7,146 nt of DNA from Bacilli bacterium (GTDB lineage: Bacteria; Bacillota_I; Bacilli_A; RFN20; UBA1709): NCBI GenBank assembly GCA_028694305.1, contig JAQUTO010000044.1, positions 1 to 7,146 of the forward strand, read 5' to 3'. A program made the position numbers and the translations under genes. Within the stretch, counting starts at the first letter, position 1. Each line of letters opens with the position of its first letter. Below, in pieces: positions 6,163-7,146 of the stretch. A model generated the notes under the pieces. The model worked only from the letters and a program-made list of their open reading frames with translations, had not been told where the DNA came from and made no database searches.

Positions 6163-6169
6163 ATTATTT

Positions 6170-6439
6170 ATGGCATTAGAAAAAAGTGTAAAGTCTGAGA
6201 TTATTAAGAAGTATGCGACTAAAGAAGGAGACACAGGTTCTCCAGAAGTTCAAGTTGCAGTTCTCACTAAGAGAATTCAAGAACTAACCGCACACTTACA
6301 AAATCATCCAAATGACAAACATTCTAGAAGAGGTTTGATTATTCTTGTTAATAAGAGAAGATCATTACTTGCCTATCTAAAAGATGTTTCATTGGAACGT
6401 TACACAAAATTAATTACAAGTCTTAATTTACGTAAGTAG
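6170..6439 (+). CDS. rpsO: 30S ribosomal protein S15
   Basis: A primary 16S rRNA-binding protein of the 30S platform; it binds the helix 20-21-22 junction and helps form bridge B4 to the 50S. The 89-residue length is exactly that of the bacterial family. Visible signatures are the N-terminal MALEKSVKSEIIKKY, the conserved DTGSPEVQ turn (residues 20-27) and the RNA-binding segment HPNDKHSRRGL with the following KRRSLLAYL helix. All are intact. It has its own strong ribosome site and a following intrinsic terminator, so it is probably expressed largely as a separate unit, with a structured leader that may provide feedback control. The order rpsO then pnp is conserved in many bacteria, but here a small membrane protein gene lies between them. 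Confidence 0.98.
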   Translation: MALEKSVKSEIIKKYATKEGDTGSPEVQVAVLTKRIQELTAHLQNHPNDKHSRRGLIILVNKRRSLLAYLKDVSLERYTKLITSLNLRK

Positions 6440-6443
6440 TTAT

Positions 6444-6468
6444 AACCAGCTTAATGCTGGTTTTCTTT
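6444..6468 (+). terminator. Intrinsic terminator after rpsO
   Basis: A perfect 7-bp stem, AACCAGC (6444-6450) with GCTGGTT (6456-6462), has loop TTAAT and is followed by TTCTTT. It begins 4 bases after the rpsO stop. It ends only about 13 bases before the next ATG, so that gene would need read-through or a promoter not obvious here. Confidence 0.85.
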
Positions 6469-6481
6469 ATGGAGGATAATC

Positions 6482-6820
6482 ATGTTAAGTTTTTTTGAAA
6501 ATGATTTGGTAAGACGAATTATAGTGGGAGTTATTTTAATGGCTCTAATCTTTTTTGGAGCAGTCTTACGGAATGATGGCAAGAATAAATCTAAGATTGT
6601 CCAAATCAAGAAATTTGGCTATGCAGTTCAAGTTTTAGCAATTGCTAATGCTTTTGCTTTGATATTTACTGATTTCAAAATTGCCGACTTTGGGCTTAAT
6701 ACTTTCTTGATTACACTCGGTATTTGTATAGTTATTGATATTGTTTTTATCATTTTTGTGGTTCACAATGTCAATAAAATTGTGGCGAACGCAAAAACCT
6801 TCGGAGAATACAAGAAATAA
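6482..6820 (+). CDS. Small membrane protein of unknown function, three predicted helices
   Basis: I do not recognise this 112-residue protein. It has three hydrophobic segments, at about 12-29, 47-63 and 72-95. The loop between the first two is strongly basic (R30, K34, K36, K38, K43, K44), and the tail after the third is Lys-rich, which suggests the N-terminus outside and the C-terminus in the cytoplasm. There is no signal-peptide cleavage motif, no Cys pair and no catalytic motif; acidic or polar residues inside the third segment are limited to one Asp (residue 86). The start is supported by GGAGG (6471-6475) at 6 bases. Codon use resembles its neighbours, so it appears to be a genuine resident gene. 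It lies immediately after the rpsO terminator and before pnp. A link with either is not implied by its sequence. Confidence 0.75.
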   Translation: MLSFFENDLVRRIIVGVILMALIFFGAVLRNDGKNKSKIVQIKKFGYAVQVLAIANAFALIFTDFKIADFGLNTFLITLGICIVIDIVFIIFVVHNVNKIVANAKTFGEYKK

Positions 6821-6841
6821 ATATCTTTAAGGTTTCGTTTA

Positions 6842-6850
6842 TGTTAGAAT
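6842..6850 (+). promoter_or_regulatory. Candidate extended -10 promoter of pnp
   Basis: TGTTAGAAT has the extended -10 form TGnTAnAAT (TAGAAT, 5 of 6). No recognisable -35 lies 16-18 bases upstream. Transcription would start near 6857, giving a leader of about 20 bases that carries GAGGTGA (6866-6872), 5 bases before the pnp ATG. Confidence 0.4.
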
Positions 6851-6877
6851 ACATTCATGGTAAATGAGGTGATTATT

Positions 6878-7146
6878 ATGGAAAAGCAAGTTTTTTCAAA
6901 ACAGTTTTTTGGACATACCATTACTGTTGAAGTTGGAGAAATTGCGAAACAGGCCGACGGGGCTTGTTTAGTACGTTATGAAGATACTGTAGTCCTAGCG
7001 ACAGCTTGTTGCTCAGATCAAGTGAAAGATTCTGATTTCTTTCCATTAACAGTGTCATTTGAAGAGAAACTTTATGCTATCGGCAAGATTCCAGGAGGTT
7101 TCTTACGTCGGGAGGGTCGTCCAAGCGAACATGCCACATTGACATC
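6878..7146 (+). CDS. pnp: Polynucleotide phosphorylase, 5' part (cut by window end)
   Basis: A phosphorolytic 3'-to-5' exoribonuclease of RNA decay, working as a trimer and, in many bacteria, with RNase-degradosome partners. Only the first 89 codons are visible, all in the first RNase PH-like domain. Family signatures are TVEVGEIAKQADGACLVRYEDTVVLATA (residues ~16-43, given here as one strand-helix block), FFPLTVSFEEKLYA and the KIPGGFLRREGRPSE segment that contributes to RNA binding. The start ATG at 6878 is chosen because GAGGTGA lies at the right distance; an in-frame ATG at 6857 would add seven residues and has no ribosome site. The S1 and KH domains, normally at the C-terminus, lie beyond the window, so completeness cannot be judged. 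Confidence 0.96.
   Translation, partial: MEKQVFSKQFFGHTITVEVGEIAKQADGACLVRYEDTVVLATACCSDQVKDSDFFPLTVSFEEKLYAIGKIPGGFLRREGRPSEHATLT

Noticed and set aside
6107..6169. Extended S15 reading frame starting at 6107
   Set aside because: The extra 21 codons read through the AGGAGG site, and S15 is 89 residues from the ATG at 6170.
6795..6835. Inverted repeat AAACCTT / AAGGTTT as a terminator before pnp
   Set aside because: The loop is 27 bases, the stem is AT-rich, and only CGTTT follows; the left arm also lies inside the small membrane protein gene.

Overview
The window looks like a piece of chromosome from an AT-rich, low-GC Gram-positive bacterium (Bacillota/Bacilli, or a walled or wall-less relative near the Acholeplasma/Erysipelotrichia side). 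The evidence is the infB-rbfA-truB-ribF-rpsO-pnp gene order familiar from Bacillus, strong AGGAGG/GAGGTGA ribosome binding sites and AT-rich codon use. Tryptophan is written TGG throughout, no TGA is found inside any long reading frame, and TGA serves as the stop of truB, so the standard bacterial code fits better than the mycoplasma code. A finer taxonomic placement cannot be supported from this sequence.

Layout. Positions 1-1884: the 3' part of infB (IF2), then rbfA on the + strand, ending at a stem-loop that also ends the gene facing it. Positions 1895-2977 (- strand): a TtcA-like tRNA thiolation enzyme fused to a C-terminal GNAT acetyltransferase domain, which interrupts the conserved cluster. 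Positions 2978-3063: a compact divergent promoter region. Positions 3064-4826: truB and ribF, overlapping by 4 bases. Positions 4850-6055: a two-helix membrane-anchored protein with a long Lys/Ala/Pro linker and a C-terminal family-1 uracil-DNA glycosylase fold whose key catalytic residues are replaced. Positions 6056-6169: a structured rpsO leader. Positions 6170-6439: rpsO (S15) with a clear intrinsic terminator. Positions 6482-6820: a small three-helix membrane protein of unknown function. Positions 6878-7146: the start of pnp (polynucleotide phosphorylase).

Most genes serve translation and RNA metabolism: initiation (IF2), 30S maturation (RbfA), tRNA modification (TtcA-like, TruB), small-subunit structure (S15) and RNA decay (PNPase), with FMN/FAD synthesis (RibF) as the usual passenger. 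The parts that are not routine are the insertions into this conserved cluster: the TtcA-GNAT fusion, the apparently catalytically dead membrane-tethered UDG-fold protein, and the small membrane protein between rpsO and pnp. The UDG-fold protein is the best candidate for something undescribed.
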